Below, piece by piece: positions 9,825-20,295 of a stretch of DNA of 64,000 nucleotides. This DNA comes from Pseudomonas viridiflava (GTDB taxonomy: Bacteria > Pseudomonadota > Gammaproteobacteria > Pseudomonadales > Pseudomonadaceae). The DNA lies in assembly GCF_900602065.1 (NCBI RefSeq), contig NZ_UWFN01000095.1, forward strand, positions 372,001 to 436,000, read 5' to 3'. A program made the position numbers and the translations under genes. Within the stretch, counting starts at the first letter, position 1, and the number at the start of each line of letters is the position of its first letter. The notes under the pieces were generated by a model that had not been told where the DNA came from, did not search any database, and saw only the letters and a list, made by a program, of their open reading frames with translations.

Positions 9825-10996
9825 CAGCGAGTCTCCCTTGTACGCGGCTGCTGAATCTCTGCGGCGCGGGCACCAACATCAGCTCCAGCAGTGTTTGCAC
9901 CGGTAGTCGGGGCAGTGCTGTTACCACTACGGCCATTTTCGATCATCTTGTCGAGCGGCAGATAAAGCAGGTTGTTCTGCCCTTTATCACCGGTCACCAG
10001 CACCTTGCTGGTATTGGTGAACAGCTCTTGCATGGTGTCCAGATACAGACGCTCACGCGTCACTTCCGGAGCCTTGCGATACTCGGCAACCAGTTTGGTA
10101 AAGCGATCAGCTTCACCTTTGGCGCGCGAGATCACTTCGTCACGATAGCCGTTAGCATCTTCGATAATGCGCTGAGCCTGACCACGCGCTTCCGGGATTA
10201 CACCGTTAGCGTAGGTTTCAGCCTGGTTACGCGAACGCTGCTCGTCTTCACGGGCACGAATCACGTCATCGAATGCTTCCTGAACTTCACGTGGCGCAGC
10301 AGCGCTTTGTACGTTCACCTGAGTCACGGTGATACCGGTGCGATAGGTATCGAGGAAGCGTTGCAGACGCTCCTTGATTTCGCTCGCCATCAGCTCACGA
10401 CCTTCAGTCAGCACCTGGTCCATGGCAGTGGAACCCACGACATGGCGCAGGGCACTTTCAGTGGCGTGCTGCAGACTGACTTCCGGCTGATCAACGTTCA
10501 GCACGAAATCACGCAGGTTGGAAATCTTGTACTGCACGGTCAGCGGCACTTCGACGATGTTTTCGTCTTCAGTCAGCATCTGGCCTTGCTTGCTGTAGGC
10601 ACGTTCGCGAGTCACGTTTTCCATGTACTTGCGATCGAACGGCGGGAAATAGATATTAAGACCCGAGCCTACTGTCTCGTGGTACTGACCGAAGCGCAGC
10701 ACGACGGCCTGCTCCTGCTCGTCCACAACGTAAATGGCGCTGTACAGCCAGATCGCGACCAGCACGACCAGACCAATGCCGAGCAAGCCGAAACCGCCAC
10801 CCTTGCCAGGGTTGCTGTCACCACCACCGTCACCACCACTGCGTTTCTTACCACCACCGAACAACCCATTCAGGCTTTCCTGCAGCTTTCGGAAGGCCTC
10901 GTCGAGATCCGGTGGCCCCTTGCGGTCGCCGCCCTTGCGCTTACCACCCCAAGGATCCTGATTATTCGAGTTGCCACCCGGCTCATTCCAAGCCAT
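9824..10996 (-). CDS. hflK: HflK, SPFH/prohibitin-type regulator of FtsH protease
   Basis: Partner of HflC in the HflKC-FtsH complex. From the ATG at 10996 (GGAGAG 4 nt upstream) it is 390 residues; an in-frame start eight codons earlier is less well placed. A Gly/Asn/Lys-rich cytoplasmic N-terminus (AWNEPGGNSNNQDPWGGKR) precedes one membrane helix (about 70-92), then the SPFH domain (YVVDEQEQAVVLRFGQYHE onward) and coiled-coil helices rich in Ala, Arg and Glu. The tail is rich in Thr, Ala and Gly. It lies 96 bp downstream of hflX. Confidence 0.96.
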   Translation of the reverse strand: MAWNEPGGNSNNQDPWGGKRKGGDRKGPPDLDEAFRKLQESLNGLFGGGKKRSGGDGGGDSNPGKGGGFGLLGIGLVVLVAIWLYSAIYVVDEQEQAVVLRFGQYHETVGSGLNIYFPPFDRKYMENVTRERAYSKQGQMLTEDENIVEVPLTVQYKISNLRDFVLNVDQPEVSLQHATESALRHVVGSTAMDQVLTEGRELMASEIKERLQRFLDTYRTGITVTQVNVQSAAAPREVQEAFDDVIRAREDEQRSRNQAETYANGVIPEARGQAQRIIEDANGYRDEVISRAKGEADRFTKLVAEYRKAPEVTRERLYLDTMQELFTNTSKVLVTGDKGQNNLLYLPLDKMIENGRSGNSTAPTTGANTAGADVGARAAEIQQPRTRETR

Positions 10997-11092
10997 AGCG
11001 CTCTCCATCTGATAAAGCAAAGACGCGCCCGCGGCGCGCCGACCAATGCTACAGAATGCCCAAGAGAGCCGTACAACGGCTTTCTCACGCTT

Positions 11093-12394
11093 TTATTGCA
11101 AAGTGTGTTGCTCGATGAATTCCAGCGGCTGCAGTCCTTCGCGACTCACCAGACGATTGAACTCAACGCGCGGTAAACGTACTGCCAACAGGCTGCTGCC
11201 TTGCTCGTCATATTCTTCGCTCTGCACCGCACCCAGCTCAAAGAACTGGGCACGCAGCCGGGCAAAATCCTGAGACAGATGCAGGGTGCCGACAAACAGG
11301 TCATCACCCAGTAATTCAGCAACGGCCTGCTTGAGCAGGTCCAGCCCTCGACCATCACGGGCAGACACCCAGACACGCTGCGGTTTGCCATCGGCATCAC
11401 GCTGTATCTGCGGCTCTACCCCTTCAAGCAGGTCGAGTTTGTTATAGACCTCAAGTATCGGCAAGCCCTCGGCACCGATCTCGCCAAGTACGGCCATGAC
11501 CTGTTCGATCTGCTCCATGCGATCAGGCTCGTGAGAGTCGATGACGTGAAGCAGCAGGTCAGAGTTGCTGGACTCTTCGAGCGTAGCCCGAAAGGCCTCA
11601 ACCAGCTTGTGTGGCAGATGACGAATGAAGCCTACGGTGTCGGCCAGCACGATAGGACCCAGGTCGTCGAGTTGCAGACGGCGCAGGGTCGGGTCGAGCG
11701 TGGCGAATAGCTGGTCCGCAGCAAACACGTCGGAATCGGTCACAGCATTGAACAGCGTCGATTTGCCGGCGTTGGTGTAGCCCACCAGTGAAACCGAAGG
11801 GATGTCGGCGCGCTTGCGCCCGCGACGAGCCTGCTCACGCTGGCTACGAACCTTTTCAAGGCGACCCTTGATCTGCCGAAGACGGACTCGCAACAAGCGC
11901 CGGTCCGTTTCGAGCTGGGTTTCACCGGGACCCCGCAGGCCAATACCACCGCCCTGGCGTTCAAGGTGAGTCCAGCCGCGAACCAGCCGCGTACTCATAT
12001 GTTCGAGCTGAGCCAGCTCGACCTGCAATTTGCCTTCATGAGTACGCGCACGTTGCGCAAAGATGTCCAGGATCAATCCCGTGCGATCAAGTACGCGACA
12101 CTCGAATACACGTTCGAGGTTGCGTTCCTGACTGGGTGTCAGCACGTGATTGAAGATGACGATATCGATTTTTTCGGCTTTGACCTGGTCGCGAAGCTCC
12201 TCGACCTTGCCGCTGCCAATCAGATATTTGGCCGATGGCCGATGACGCGGCACGTTGACGAACGCGACGGTATCAGCGCCAGCCGATATGGCCAGCTCCC
12301 GAAACTCCTGCGGATCTTCGCGCGCCTCAGGGTCCTGACCATCCAGATGAACGAGTATCGCGCGTTCACCACCACTGTGGCGCTCAAAGAACAA
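11093..12394 (-). CDS. hflX: HflX, ribosome-associated GTPase
   Basis: GTPase that binds the 50S subunit and splits stalled 70S ribosomes, notably after heat stress. The 433-residue product has the N-terminal HflX domain (about 25-115), a coiled coil with RGWTHLERQGGGIGLRGPGE, then the G domain with G1 GYTNAGKST, G3 DTVGF and G4 NKLD. The start is a TTG at 12394, preceded by GGAG with 6-nt spacing. It reads FFERHSGGERAILVHLDGQD, which matches the expected N-terminus of the family. It begins 12 nt after the hfq stop. Confidence 0.95.
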   Translation of the reverse strand: MFFERHSGGERAILVHLDGQDPEAREDPQEFRELAISAGADTVAFVNVPRHRPSAKYLIGSGKVEELRDQVKAEKIDIVIFNHVLTPSQERNLERVFECRVLDRTGLILDIFAQRARTHEGKLQVELAQLEHMSTRLVRGWTHLERQGGGIGLRGPGETQLETDRRLLRVRLRQIKGRLEKVRSQREQARRGRKRADIPSVSLVGYTNAGKSTLFNAVTDSDVFAADQLFATLDPTLRRLQLDDLGPIVLADTVGFIRHLPHKLVEAFRATLEESSNSDLLLHVIDSHEPDRMEQIEQVMAVLGEIGAEGLPILEVYNKLDLLEGVEPQIQRDADGKPQRVWVSARDGRGLDLLKQAVAELLGDDLFVGTLHLSQDFARLRAQFFELGAVQSEEYDEQGSSLLAVRLPRVEFNRLVSREGLQPLEFIEQHTLQ

Positions 12395-12406
12395 AGCAGA
12401 CTCCTA

Positions 12407-12667
12407 TCAGGCGTTACCTGGCTCGGCGTCGCCCTGCTCACCTTCGTTTGCACTTGGCAGACGAATTGGACGAACCGGTACAACGGTAGAGATGGCGTGC
12501 TTGTAGACCATTTGGCTGACAGTGTTCTTCAGCAAAATAACGAACTGGTCAAAGGACTCGATGGTGCCTTGCAGCTTGATACCGTTGACGAGATAGATCG
12601 AAACCCCAACCTTCTCTTTACGTAGGGTGTTCAGGTAAGGGTCTTGTAGCGAATGCCCTTTTGACAT
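12407..12667 (-). CDS. hfq: RNA chaperone Hfq
   Basis: Hexameric Sm-like protein that pairs small RNAs with mRNAs and, with Crc in Pseudomonas, mediates catabolite repression. The 86-residue protein starts at the ATG at 12667 (AAGGAG 7 nt upstream) with [18 protein letters not shown]. The Sm1 motif ([20 protein letters not shown]) and Sm2 motif ([10 protein letters not shown]) are intact, including the proximal-site residues of the YKHA segment. The C-terminal tail is short, as in other pseudomonads. It is the small gene between miaA and hflX in the superoperon. Confidence 0.98.
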   Translation of the reverse strand: MSKGHSLQDPYLNTLRKEKVGVSIYLVNGIKLQGTIESFDQFVILLKNTVSQMVYKHAISTVVPVRPIRLPSANEGEQGDAEPGNA

Positions 12668-12754
12668 GTGCCGCACTCCTTTAAGGATCAATAATAATTC
12701 GAATTCAATTGGCTTGAACCGCCACCCCCCAGGATAGACGGCTATTGCAAGGAC

Positions 12755-13726
12755 TCAGCTCAATATGGAGACCGACCCCAGGTATTTCAAGGTGCGTGGC
12801 AAATTGTCGCTGGCCAGACTGTCTAGCCAGTGTAAATCGTCCCAACTGCGTAGCCAGGTAAACTGTCGTTTGGCGAGTTGGCGCGTGGCAATGATCCCAC
12901 GCTCCTGCATCTCGGCCCATGTCAGCTTTCCATCCAGATGATCCCAGACCTGGCGATAACCGACAGCTCTTATAGACGGCAAACCCGCATGCAGGTCGCC
13001 TCTTGAGCGTAACGCCAGAACTTCGTCCAGAAATCCCTGGTCCAGCATTGTTGAAAATCTTGATGCTATACGGCCGTGCAACACCTTGCGATCTGCCGGA
13101 GCAATGGCCAGGCTGGCGACAGTATAGGGCAATTGCGGTCTACCAGAAGCCGCAGCATCAGTAGTTTGCGCACTTTGTTGTTCTCTATGTGCTGTCATGT
13201 TCAACCCGCTGACCCGATAAACCTCCAGCGCACGTATCAATCGCTGCGGATCATTGGGGTGGATTCTAGCCGCAGATACCGGATCCACTATGGCCAACTG
13301 GTCATGCAAAGCCTGCCAACCATCGGCGGCAGCCTGCGCCTCCAGCTCCGCACGAACACCTGCATCAGCAGCTGGCATATCTGCCAGCCCGTCCAATAGA
13401 GCCTTGAAATACAACATAGTGCCGCCAACCAGCAGCGGAATTTTGCCGCGAGCGGTTATTTCAGCCATCGCAGACAGTGCATCCGCGCGAAAATCAGCCG
13501 CCGAGTAGCTTTCGGACGGATCAAGAATATCCACCAGACGGTGAGGAAATTCGGCCAATTGAGCCTTGGAAGGCTTGGCAGTACCGATGTCCATGCCGCG
13601 ATAGACCAGCGCCGAATCGACACTGATCAGCTCGCAAGGAAGAACCTTACACAGTTCCATGGCCAGATCGGTTTTACCCGAAGCCGTCGGCCCCATCAGA
13701 AAGATGGCCGGAGGTAGAGCGCTCAT
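12755..13726 (-). CDS. miaA: tRNA dimethylallyltransferase MiaA
   Basis: Adds a dimethylallyl group to A37 of tRNAs that read UNN codons, the first step to ms2i6A. The 323 residues include the P-loop [14 protein letters not shown] (about 12-25), [17 protein letters not shown], the DxxxP-type motif [17 protein letters not shown], and later [15 protein letters not shown] and [13 protein letters not shown], which contact substrate and tRNA. Its ATG directly follows the mutL stop codon with no gap, so it is translationally coupled; hfq follows after an 87-bp gap. Confidence 0.97.
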   Translation of the reverse strand: MSALPPAIFLMGPTASGKTDLAMELCKVLPCELISVDSALVYRGMDIGTAKPSKAQLAEFPHRLVDILDPSESYSAADFRADALSAMAEITARGKIPLLVGGTMLYFKALLDGLADMPAADAGVRAELEAQAAADGWQALHDQLAIVDPVSAARIHPNDPQRLIRALEVYRVSGLNMTAHREQQSAQTTDAAASGRPQLPYTVASLAIAPADRKVLHGRIASRFSTMLDQGFLDEVLALRSRGDLHAGLPSIRAVGYRQVWDHLDGKLTWAEMQERGIIATRQLAKRQFTWLRSWDDLHWLDSLASDNLPRTLKYLGSVSILS

Positions 13727-15682
13727 TCAACGACCGCGCAGGAAGAGTTTGTCCAGATCATCCAGGCCCATTTGGGTCCAGGTAGGTCGGCCATGGTTGC
13801 ATTGACCGCTGCGCTCGGTATTTTCCATATCGCGCAACAGACCGTTCATTTCCGGGATCGCCAGACGGCGGTTGGCCCGGATCGCGCCATGGCAAGCCAT
13901 AGTGCCCAACAATTCGTTCATGTGTGCCTGAACGCGGTCGCTGGTGCCGTACTCCATCAGGTCGGCCAGTACATCACTGACTAGCCGATTGGCCTCTGCC
14001 TGTTTCAACAGGGCAGGAATTTGCCGGATCGCCAGGCTTTCCGGACCAAGGCGCTGCAGCTCAAAGCCCAGACGCTGGAATGTCTCGATGTGTTCTTCAG
14101 CGCAATCGGCTTCGCGCTGACTGACGGCAATAGACTCAGGAACAAGCAAAGGCTGGCCGCTCAAGCCCTCACTGGCCATCGCAATCTTCAGGCGCTCGTA
14201 CATGATCCGCTCGTGTGCAGCATGCATGTCTACCAGCACCAGACCGTGAGCATTTTCCGCAAGGATATAAATGCCCTTGAGCTGCGCCAAGGCGTAGCCC
14301 AACGGAGGAATGTCGCCCTGAGTCTCTGGCAACGAAACAGCAGGCGTACCCGGCAACGGCGCATAAAACTCGCGATAGGCACTTTGCGCTTCGGCGGCGG
14401 GCAAGGTTGCCACAGGACGCGGCGTGTACTGATATTGATATCCGGCGCCAGCACCTGAACCGGCTGGCGGCGCATAAGGCTGAGCCTGGGGTTGCTCCAG
14501 CAGATTATTGGCCAGACGCATTTCACCCTGCGGCCCGAATTCACCGGCTTGCGGGCCAGTCGGTCGCTCGATGGCGGTAACCGGCGCAGCGCCTGCCAGC
14601 TGATCTTCTGGACGGACATCGCCCAGCGCTCGGTGCAGCGTGCCGTACAGGAAGTCATGCACCATGCGCCCGTCACGGAAGCGTACTTCGTGCTTGGTCG
14701 GGTGGACGTTGACGTCGACGACCGCAGGGTCAACCTCGAAGAACAGCACGAAAGTCGGGTGACGCCCATTGAACAACACATCGCGATAGGCCTGACGTAC
14801 GGCATGGGCCACAAGCTTGTCGCGCACTGCCCGACCGTTCACGAAGAAATATTGCAGGTCGGCCTGACTGCGGGAAAAGGTCGGCAACCCAACCCAACCC
14901 CACAGGTGCAAGCCATTGCGTTCAATCTCGATGGGCAGCGCCTGCTCCAGAAAGCCGGGACCGCAAATCGCTGAAACGCGCCGGGCGCGAGCCGTGTCGT
15001 CATTGGCTTCGTGCAGGCTCAGAATCGTTTTACCGTTGTGCCGCAGGTGGAACGCCACGTCGAAACGTGCGAGCGCCATGCGCTTGATCACTTCCTGCAA
15101 GTGATCGAATTCGGTTTTTTCCGCTTTGAGAAACTTGCGCCGCGCTGGCGTGTTGAAAAACAGGTCGCGGACTTCTACCGATGTCCCCACCGGATGCGCT
15201 GCAGGCTGAACACGGGAGGCCATGTCGCGGCCTTCGGTTTCCACCTGCCAGGCCTGATCGGCATCCCGCGTTCTGGAGGTCAGGGTCAGCCGCGCTACGG
15301 AGCTGATCGACGCCAGCGCCTCACCACGAAACCCAAGGCTCATGACACGTTCGAGGTCTTCAAGCTCGCGAATCTTGCTGGTGGCGTGCCGGGCCAGGGC
15401 CAATGGCAGGTCATCTGAAGAGATGCCGCTGCCGTCGTCACGGACGCGCAGTAACTTGATCCCGGCCTGCTCGACGTCGACATCAATGCGCTTGGCGCCA
15501 GAGTCGAGGCTGTTTTCCAAGAGCTCTTTGATGACGGACGCTGGCCGCTCAACCACCTCACCCGCCGCGATCTGGTTGGCCAGTCGTGGGCTGAGCAATT
15601 CAATGCGCGCAGCATTGAGGGCTTCACTGCCGGTGTGCGCCTGTACGTCAGGCTCAACACTGTCGAGTAGTAGATCGGTCAT
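13727..15682 (-). CDS. mutL: DNA mismatch repair protein MutL (endonuclease-type)
   Basis: Couples MutS mismatch recognition to strand removal. The 651-residue protein has an N-terminal GHKL ATPase with [26 protein letters not shown] and [13 protein letters not shown], then a Pro/Ala/Gln-rich linker (about 350-450). The C-terminal dimerisation domain carries [14 protein letters not shown]. That metal-site motif marks MutL proteins that nick DNA themselves, as known for P. aeruginosa, which lacks MutH. The start overlaps the amidase stop as ATGA, and the stop abuts the miaA start. Confidence 0.97.
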   Translation of the reverse strand: MTDLLLDSVEPDVQAHTGSEALNAARIELLSPRLANQIAAGEVVERPASVIKELLENSLDSGAKRIDVDVEQAGIKLLRVRDDGSGISSDDLPLALARHATSKIRELEDLERVMSLGFRGEALASISSVARLTLTSRTRDADQAWQVETEGRDMASRVQPAAHPVGTSVEVRDLFFNTPARRKFLKAEKTEFDHLQEVIKRMALARFDVAFHLRHNGKTILSLHEANDDTARARRVSAICGPGFLEQALPIEIERNGLHLWGWVGLPTFSRSQADLQYFFVNGRAVRDKLVAHAVRQAYRDVLFNGRHPTFVLFFEVDPAVVDVNVHPTKHEVRFRDGRMVHDFLYGTLHRALGDVRPEDQLAGAAPVTAIERPTGPQAGEFGPQGEMRLANNLLEQPQAQPYAPPAGSGAGAGYQYQYTPRPVATLPAAEAQSAYREFYAPLPGTPAVSLPETQGDIPPLGYALAQLKGIYILAENAHGLVLVDMHAAHERIMYERLKIAMASEGLSGQPLLVPESIAVSQREADCAEEHIETFQRLGFELQRLGPESLAIRQIPALLKQAEANRLVSDVLADLMEYGTSDRVQAHMNELLGTMACHGAIRANRRLAIPEMNGLLRDMENTERSGQCNHGRPTWTQMGLDDLDKLFLRGR

Positions 15683-17109
15683 GGTTGAGCTGCCACCTCG
15701 GAACTAGGGATTTTCAGGTCCTGCCCGATACGCAGTTCATCCGTCTTCAGGTTATTGGCGCTGCGCAACGCGGCAGGGCTCATATCATAGCGAGCAGCCA
15801 GCATCGAAAGGCTTTCGCCCGAGCGGACTACGTGGTTGCGCGGCCCCTGAGCGAGCTTGCCGTTATCACGCAGCCAGGCAATGTAGGTGCCTTGTGGCGG
15901 ATTCTGCTGGAAGAACTGCTTCACGCCGGAATTGATCGAGCGCGCCAATGCCTGCTGGTGCGAGGCCGCGCTGAGCTTCGCGGCTTCGGCATTGTTGGAG
16001 ATGAACCCGGTTTCAACCAGGATCGACGGAATATCAGGCGACTTGAGCACCATGAAGCCCGCCTGCTCGACCCGTGACTTGTGCAGCGACGTCACGCGAC
16101 CGATGTTAGTGAGGACTTTCTGACCGACATTGAGGCTTGAAGACAGCGAGGCAGTCATGGACAAGTCCAGCAACACGCCAGCCAGCATCCGGTCCTTGTC
16201 ATCCAGGCTCACGGCGCCAGCACCACCAATCAAGTCAGACCGGTTCTCACTGTCCGCCAGCCAGCGTGCGGTTTCCGATGTTGCACCACGCTCGGACAAC
16301 GCAAACACCGAGGCGCCGAAAGCCGCCCTTGAAGGCGCGGCATCCGCGTGAATCGACACAAACAGGTCAGCGCCCTTGGCCCTGGCGATCTCCGTGCGTT
16401 TACGCAATGGGATGAAGTAGTCGCCGGTACGGGTCAACTCGGCGCGATAGCCTTTCTCGGCATTGATCTGCCGCTGCAGCTCTTTGGCGATAGCCAGAAC
16501 GAGATTTTTCTCTTTCTGCCCGCTGCTGCCCGAAGCACCCGGGTCTTCACCACCGTGACCTGCGTCGATCACAATCACAATGTCGCGCTTGCCGTTAGGC
16601 ACAGGCGTGAGCTTTATCTCGGGCTTGGCAGGGCTGACCGGTACAGCAGGTGCTGTATTAGCGGCCGTATCCGGAATCGTCGGGCTTGGATTGGCATCAC
16701 CCGGCTCGTCGAAAAGGTCAACAACAAGGCGGTTACCGTATTGCTGATTCGGAGCCAGGGTGAAGCTTTTAGGCGTCACGGATTTTTTCAGGTCGATCAC
16801 CACACGCAAATCCGTCGCCGTGCGCTGTGCCGAGCGCATGCTGGTAATCGGCGTATTGGCCATAGGGACATTCAACGGGCCGCCCAAGGTGGCACCGTTG
16901 ATGTCGATCACCAGTCGATCAGGAGAAGTCAGGGTGAACACGCTGTGCTGGACGGGTCCGGAGAGGTCAAAAACCAGTCGTGTGTTATCCGGTGCACGCC
17001 ATAAGCGGACACTTTTTACCTGTGTTGCGGCCAGCGCATCAACAGCCAGGGCTGTCAAAAGCAGACCCACTACAGTAACCAGCGCGCGCATGCGCATACC
17101 TAACCCCAT
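15679..17109 (-). CDS. amiB: N-acetylmuramoyl-L-alanine amidase, AmiB/AmiC type, with AMIN and LysM domains
   Basis: Periplasmic zinc amidase that cleaves the septal peptidoglycan amide bond during cell separation. From the ATG at 17109 it is 476 residues, with a signal peptide ([19 protein letters not shown]), an AMIN domain (about 30-120) for septal targeting, and a Pro-rich linker. The Amidase_3 domain (about 175-400) carries [15 protein letters not shown] with the zinc His and [10 protein letters not shown]-terminal LysM domain ([15 protein letters not shown]) binds glycan. The start codon is uncertain: ATGs at 17109 and 17097 are both possible. The chosen one lies 2 nt after the tsaE stop. 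Confidence 0.93.
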   Translation of the reverse strand: MGLGMRMRALVTVVGLLLTALAVDALAATQVKSVRLWRAPDNTRLVFDLSGPVQHSVFTLTSPDRLVIDINGATLGGPLNVPMANTPITSMRSAQRTATDLRVVIDLKKSVTPKSFTLAPNQQYGNRLVVDLFDEPGDANPSPTIPDTAANTAPAVPVSPAKPEIKLTPVPNGKRDIVIVIDAGHGGEDPGASGSSGQKEKNLVLAIAKELQRQINAEKGYRAELTRTGDYFIPLRKRTEIARAKGADLFVSIHADAAPSRAAFGASVFALSERGATSETARWLADSENRSDLIGGAGAVSLDDKDRMLAGVLLDLSMTASLSSSLNVGQKVLTNIGRVTSLHKSRVEQAGFMVLKSPDIPSILVETGFISNNAEAAKLSAASHQQALARSINSGVKQFFQQNPPQGTYIAWLRDNGKLAQGPRNHVVRSGESLSMLAARYDMSPAALRSANNLKTDELRIGQDLKIPSSEVAAQP

Positions 17110-17111
17110 AT

Positions 17112-17582
17112 CTATTTGAATTCCTGCGCCAAAGCGGCACACCAGGTTTCGCCACGCGAGCCCAATGGGCTCAAAGTCAGTGCTCGACCTTGCGCATGCG
17201 GGCTAATGGTAATGGTCAGGTCAGGCTTTGGCAAAAAGCCTGCACCGAGCTGGGGCCACTCGATCAAACAAAGGGCATCGCCTTCCAGATAATCACGGAT
17301 GCCCATGTACTCCAGTTCTTCGGGGTCAACCAACCGATAGAGGTCAAAGTGAAATACGCGGATGGAGCCTATTTCATAGGGCTCCACCAGGGTAAACGTC
17401 GGGCTCTTGACCGCGCCCTCATGCCCGAGCCCTCGGATGATGCCCCGCGAAAGCGTGGTTTTACCCGCACCCAGATCGCCTTCGAGAAAAATCACGCCAA
17501 CCCCTTGAGTCACTTGGGCAATGCGCTCACCAAAGCGGGTCATGGCCTCTTCACCGGCCAAATGCAGCGTTAACTCAGACAC
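17112..17582 (-). CDS. tsaE: TsaE, ATPase of the tRNA threonylcarbamoyladenosine (t6A) complex
   Basis: Small P-loop ATPase that works with TsaB and TsaD to make t6A37 in ANN-decoding tRNAs. The 156 residues contain the Walker A motif GDLGAGKTTLSRGIIRGLGH and KSPTFTLVEPYE, the Walker B-like HFDLYRLVDPEELEYMGI, and CLIEWP. The start is a GTG at 17582 that overlaps the 3' end of nnr by 13 bp, so the two are coupled. The amidase gene follows after 2 nt. The order nnr-tsaE-amidase-mutL is ancient in gammaproteobacteria. Confidence 0.95.
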   Translation of the reverse strand: MSELTLHLAGEEAMTRFGERIAQVTQGVGVIFLEGDLGAGKTTLSRGIIRGLGHEGAVKSPTFTLVEPYEIGSIRVFHFDLYRLVDPEELEYMGIRDYLEGDALCLIEWPQLGAGFLPKPDLTITISPHAQGRALTLSPLGSRGETWCAALAQEFK

Positions 17583-19066
17583 GGTTGCTGCTCCTCCAAT
17601 AACTGACGAATGGCTGGAATCAAATCACTGGCCGCCAGCCCACGGCCCGACTCGCCGACTTGCTGCCCGGCGCAGGCATGCAGCCACACCGCCAGACACG
17701 CCGCGTCGAACGGCTTCATTTTTTGCGCCATCAATGCGCCGATCAGCCCGGCGAGCACGTCGCCCAAACCAGCGGTCGCCATGGCCGGATGGCCGCGATC
17801 ACAGAGCATCAACTGGCCGTCGACGCCAGCGATCAGGCTACCGCTGCCCTTCAATACACAAACCGCCTGGTACTTATCGGCCAGCGCTCGCGCAGCAGCA
17901 GGGCGGTCAGCCTGGATTTGTTTAGTCGTCATCCCCAGCAAGCGCGCAGCTTCGCCGGGATGCGGGGTAATGACGCTGCCCTCGGGAAGCGAGACAAAAC
18001 CCTGTGCCAACTGGTTAAGAGCATCGGCGTCCCACACCTGTGGACGCTTGGCGTTAGCGGCGGCTGACAGCAAGCTGCGCCCCCAGGAGCCTTGCCCCAG
18101 CCCGGGGCCTACCACCAGAACACTGGCGGGCTCAATCAATGCCATTAACTGGTTGGCAGAACGGATCGCCGCGCTCATCACTTCGGGCATGCGAGCCAGC
18201 GCAGCAGGAATGTGTTCAGGACGTGTCGCCAACGTGACCATGCCTGCGCCACTGCGCAAGACACTTTCAGCGCTCAGCAGACAGGCTCCGCCGAAACCAT
18301 GATCGCCGCCAATGACTAGCACTCGGCCATACAGGCCTTTATGAGCAGTGCGAGGGCGTGCAGCCAGACGCGGCAGATTAAATGTATCAAGACGAGTCGC
18401 GCTGCGAGTGGTCTTGGCGACAACGGCCGGATCAGCCTGCAAGTCGTCAAACACCAACTCGCCGACCAGGTCTGCCGCATCACCGGTCAGGAGGCCGAGC
18501 TTCAAGCCTATATAAGTCACCGTCAGATCGGCTCGCACCGCGACGCCAAGGATACGTCCGGTATCGGCGCTTAGTCCGGAGGGAATATCCACCGCCACGA
18601 CTGGCAAGCCACTGGCATTAATCGACTCGATTGCCGCCGCGTAGGGCTGGCGAACGTCACCGCTCAAGCCAGTTCCCAGCAGCGCATCCAGCACGATGCC
18701 GCGCAAAGGTTGATCGGCCCGCGGTTGAACATCGAGACCCGCAGCGATTGCCGCGCCATAAGCGTCAGCAGCATCGCCAGCCAGTGTGGCGGGATCGGCC
18801 ACGCTGAACACATAAACATTCCAGCCGGCCTTTTGCGCCAGCGTCGCAATCAGATACCCGTCGCCAGCGTTGTTTCCGCGCCCGGCCAGTACGCTCAATT
18901 CCCGCGCCTCGGGCCAGCGTCGACGCAGCGCGCGCCACGTTGCATGGGCGGCCCGTTGCATCAATTCACTGCCGCACGTTCCCGCAGCAATGAGCTGTGC
19001 GTCCAGTTCGCGGACCTGCGCGGCGCTGTACAGTGCGTCGGGTAATTGGGGATTCGTGTCGACCAT
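17570..19066 (-). CDS. nnr: Bifunctional NAD(P)H-hydrate epimerase / ADP-dependent NAD(P)H-hydrate dehydratase
   Basis: Metabolite-repair enzyme that restores damaged hydrated NADH and NADPH. The N-terminal YjeF_N epimerase half (about 1-215) contains GRGNNAGDGYLIATLA and AVDIPSGLSADTG. The C-terminal ribokinase-like dehydratase half (about 225-490) contains VVGPGLGQGSWG, TPHPGEAARLLG and GLGDVLAGLIGA. With the start at the ATG at 19066 it is 498 residues, close to the family norm of about 500. First gene of the superoperon, divergent from queG across 62 bp. Confidence 0.95.
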   Translation of the reverse strand: MVDTNPQLPDALYSAAQVRELDAQLIAAGTCGSELMQRAAHATWRALRRRWPEARELSVLAGRGNNAGDGYLIATLAQKAGWNVYVFSVADPATLAGDAADAYGAAIAAGLDVQPRADQPLRGIVLDALLGTGLSGDVRQPYAAAIESINASGLPVVAVDIPSGLSADTGRILGVAVRADLTVTYIGLKLGLLTGDAADLVGELVFDDLQADPAVVAKTTRSATRLDTFNLPRLAARPRTAHKGLYGRVLVIGGDHGFGGACLLSAESVLRSGAGMVTLATRPEHIPAALARMPEVMSAAIRSANQLMALIEPASVLVVGPGLGQGSWGRSLLSAAANAKRPQVWDADALNQLAQGFVSLPEGSVITPHPGEAARLLGMTTKQIQADRPAAARALADKYQAVCVLKGSGSLIAGVDGQLMLCDRGHPAMATAGLGDVLAGLIGALMAQKMKPFDAACLAVWLHACAGQQVGESGRGLAASDLIPAIRQLLEEQQPCLS

Positions 19067-19128
19067 GCGTCTCTTGGCTCCGATGTCTGGCAGAATTATA
19101 CGCACCTCCACCCGGTTTCTCCTTGCGC

Positions 19129-20214
19129 ATGCCCGTTATTACTGTTGATTCGCCCAATACTGTTGACCTCGCCACCCTTGCTCAGTCGATCAAGGAGTGG
19201 GGCCGCGAGCTGGGCTTTCAGCAAGTCGGGATTGCCGGGCTCGATCTCGCCGAACACGAGCAGCACCTTGAGCGTTGGCTCGAAGCGGGCTATCACGGCG
19301 AGATGGACTATATGGCAGCGCATGGCAGCAAACGTTCGCACCCCGAAGAACTGGTGCCCGGTACCTTGCGGATAGTCTCGTTGCGCATGGATTACCTGCC
19401 CGGCGATACCGAAATGGCTCAGCGCCTGACACAACCCGAAAAAGCCTATGTTTCCCGCTACGCATTGGGACGCGACTATCACAAGCTGATCCGCAAGCGT
19501 GTGCAGCAACTGGCCGAGCGCATTCAACAGGCCATTGGACCGTTTGGCTATCGAGCCTTCGTTGATAGTGCACCGGTGCTGGAAAAGGCCATTGCGGAAC
19601 AGGCCGGGTTGGGCTGGATCGGCAAGAACACACTGGTGCTCAATCGCAAGGCGGGCAGTTTCTTTTTCCTGAGCGAGCTGTTCGTCGACCTGCCATTGCC
19701 CGTGGATCCACCTCACGCCACCGAACACTGCGGCCGCTGCACCGCGTGTCTGGACATTTGCCCTACGGCCGCCTTCGTCGGGCCATATGTACTGGACGCC
19801 CGACGTTGTATTTCTTACCTGACCATTGAACTGAAAACTGCTATCCCCGAAGAGCTACGTCCGCTGATCGGCAATCGGGTATTTGGTTGTGATGACTGCC
19901 AGATTGTCTGCCCGTGGAATCGCTTCGCCCGGCCGACCGATCAGAGCGACTTTCAGCCACGGCACAATCTGGATAATGCAGGGCTGGCTGAGCTGTTCAT
20001 GTGGGATGAGGATAGATTCCTCAGCAGTACCGAAGGCTCCCCCCTGCGCCGTGCGGGCTATGAGCGCTGGCTGCGCAATCTGGCAGTAGGGCTGGGGAAT
20101 GCGCCATCGACGATCCCCGTGCTGGAGGCGCTTGAGGCAAGACGGGATTATCCGTCGGAATTGGTGAGGGAACATGTGGAGTGGGCGTTGCGGCAGCATG
20201 AGCAGAAACGCTGA
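19129..20214 (+). CDS. queG: Epoxyqueuosine reductase QueG
   Basis: Cobalamin-dependent iron-sulfur enzyme that reduces epoxyqueuosine to queuosine, the last step of Q34 tRNA modification. The product is 361 residues from the ATG at 19129. The open frame extends further upstream into nnr but that part lacks family similarity. It has the QueG domain with YMAAHGSKRSHPEELVPG and two [4Fe-4S] clusters: CGRCTACLDICPTAAFV and CDDCQIVCPWNRFA. The C-terminal HEAT-like helices (EVLEALEARRDYPSELVREH in part) complete it. A REP doublet follows directly. Confidence 0.95.
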   Translation: MPVITVDSPNTVDLATLAQSIKEWGRELGFQQVGIAGLDLAEHEQHLERWLEAGYHGEMDYMAAHGSKRSHPEELVPGTLRIVSLRMDYLPGDTEMAQRLTQPEKAYVSRYALGRDYHKLIRKRVQQLAERIQQAIGPFGYRAFVDSAPVLEKAIAEQAGLGWIGKNTLVLNRKAGSFFFLSELFVDLPLPVDPPHATEHCGRCTACLDICPTAAFVGPYVLDARRCISYLTIELKTAIPEELRPLIGNRVFGCDDCQIVCPWNRFARPTDQSDFQPRHNLDNAGLAELFMWDEDRFLSSTEGSPLRRAGYERWLRNLAVGLGNAPSTIPVLEALEARRDYPSELVREHVEWALRQHEQKR

Positions 20215-20217
20215 TCC

Positions 20218-20286
20218 GTAGGAGCTGCCGAAGGCTGCGAATGGTGGTGTCAGATACAACCCCCTCGCAGCTTCGGCAGCTCCTAC
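20218..20286. repeat. REP pair, GTAGGAGCTGCCGAAGGCTGCGA family
   Basis: An inverted doublet with arms GTAGGAGCTGCCGAAGGCTG and their complement (one substitution) around about 25 bp of spacer. It lies between the convergent 3' ends of queG and the UPF0126 gene, where it could also act as a transcript-end hairpin. Sister copies are at 30777, 33894 and 40952. Confidence 0.88.
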
Positions 20287-20295
20287 AAAAAAACA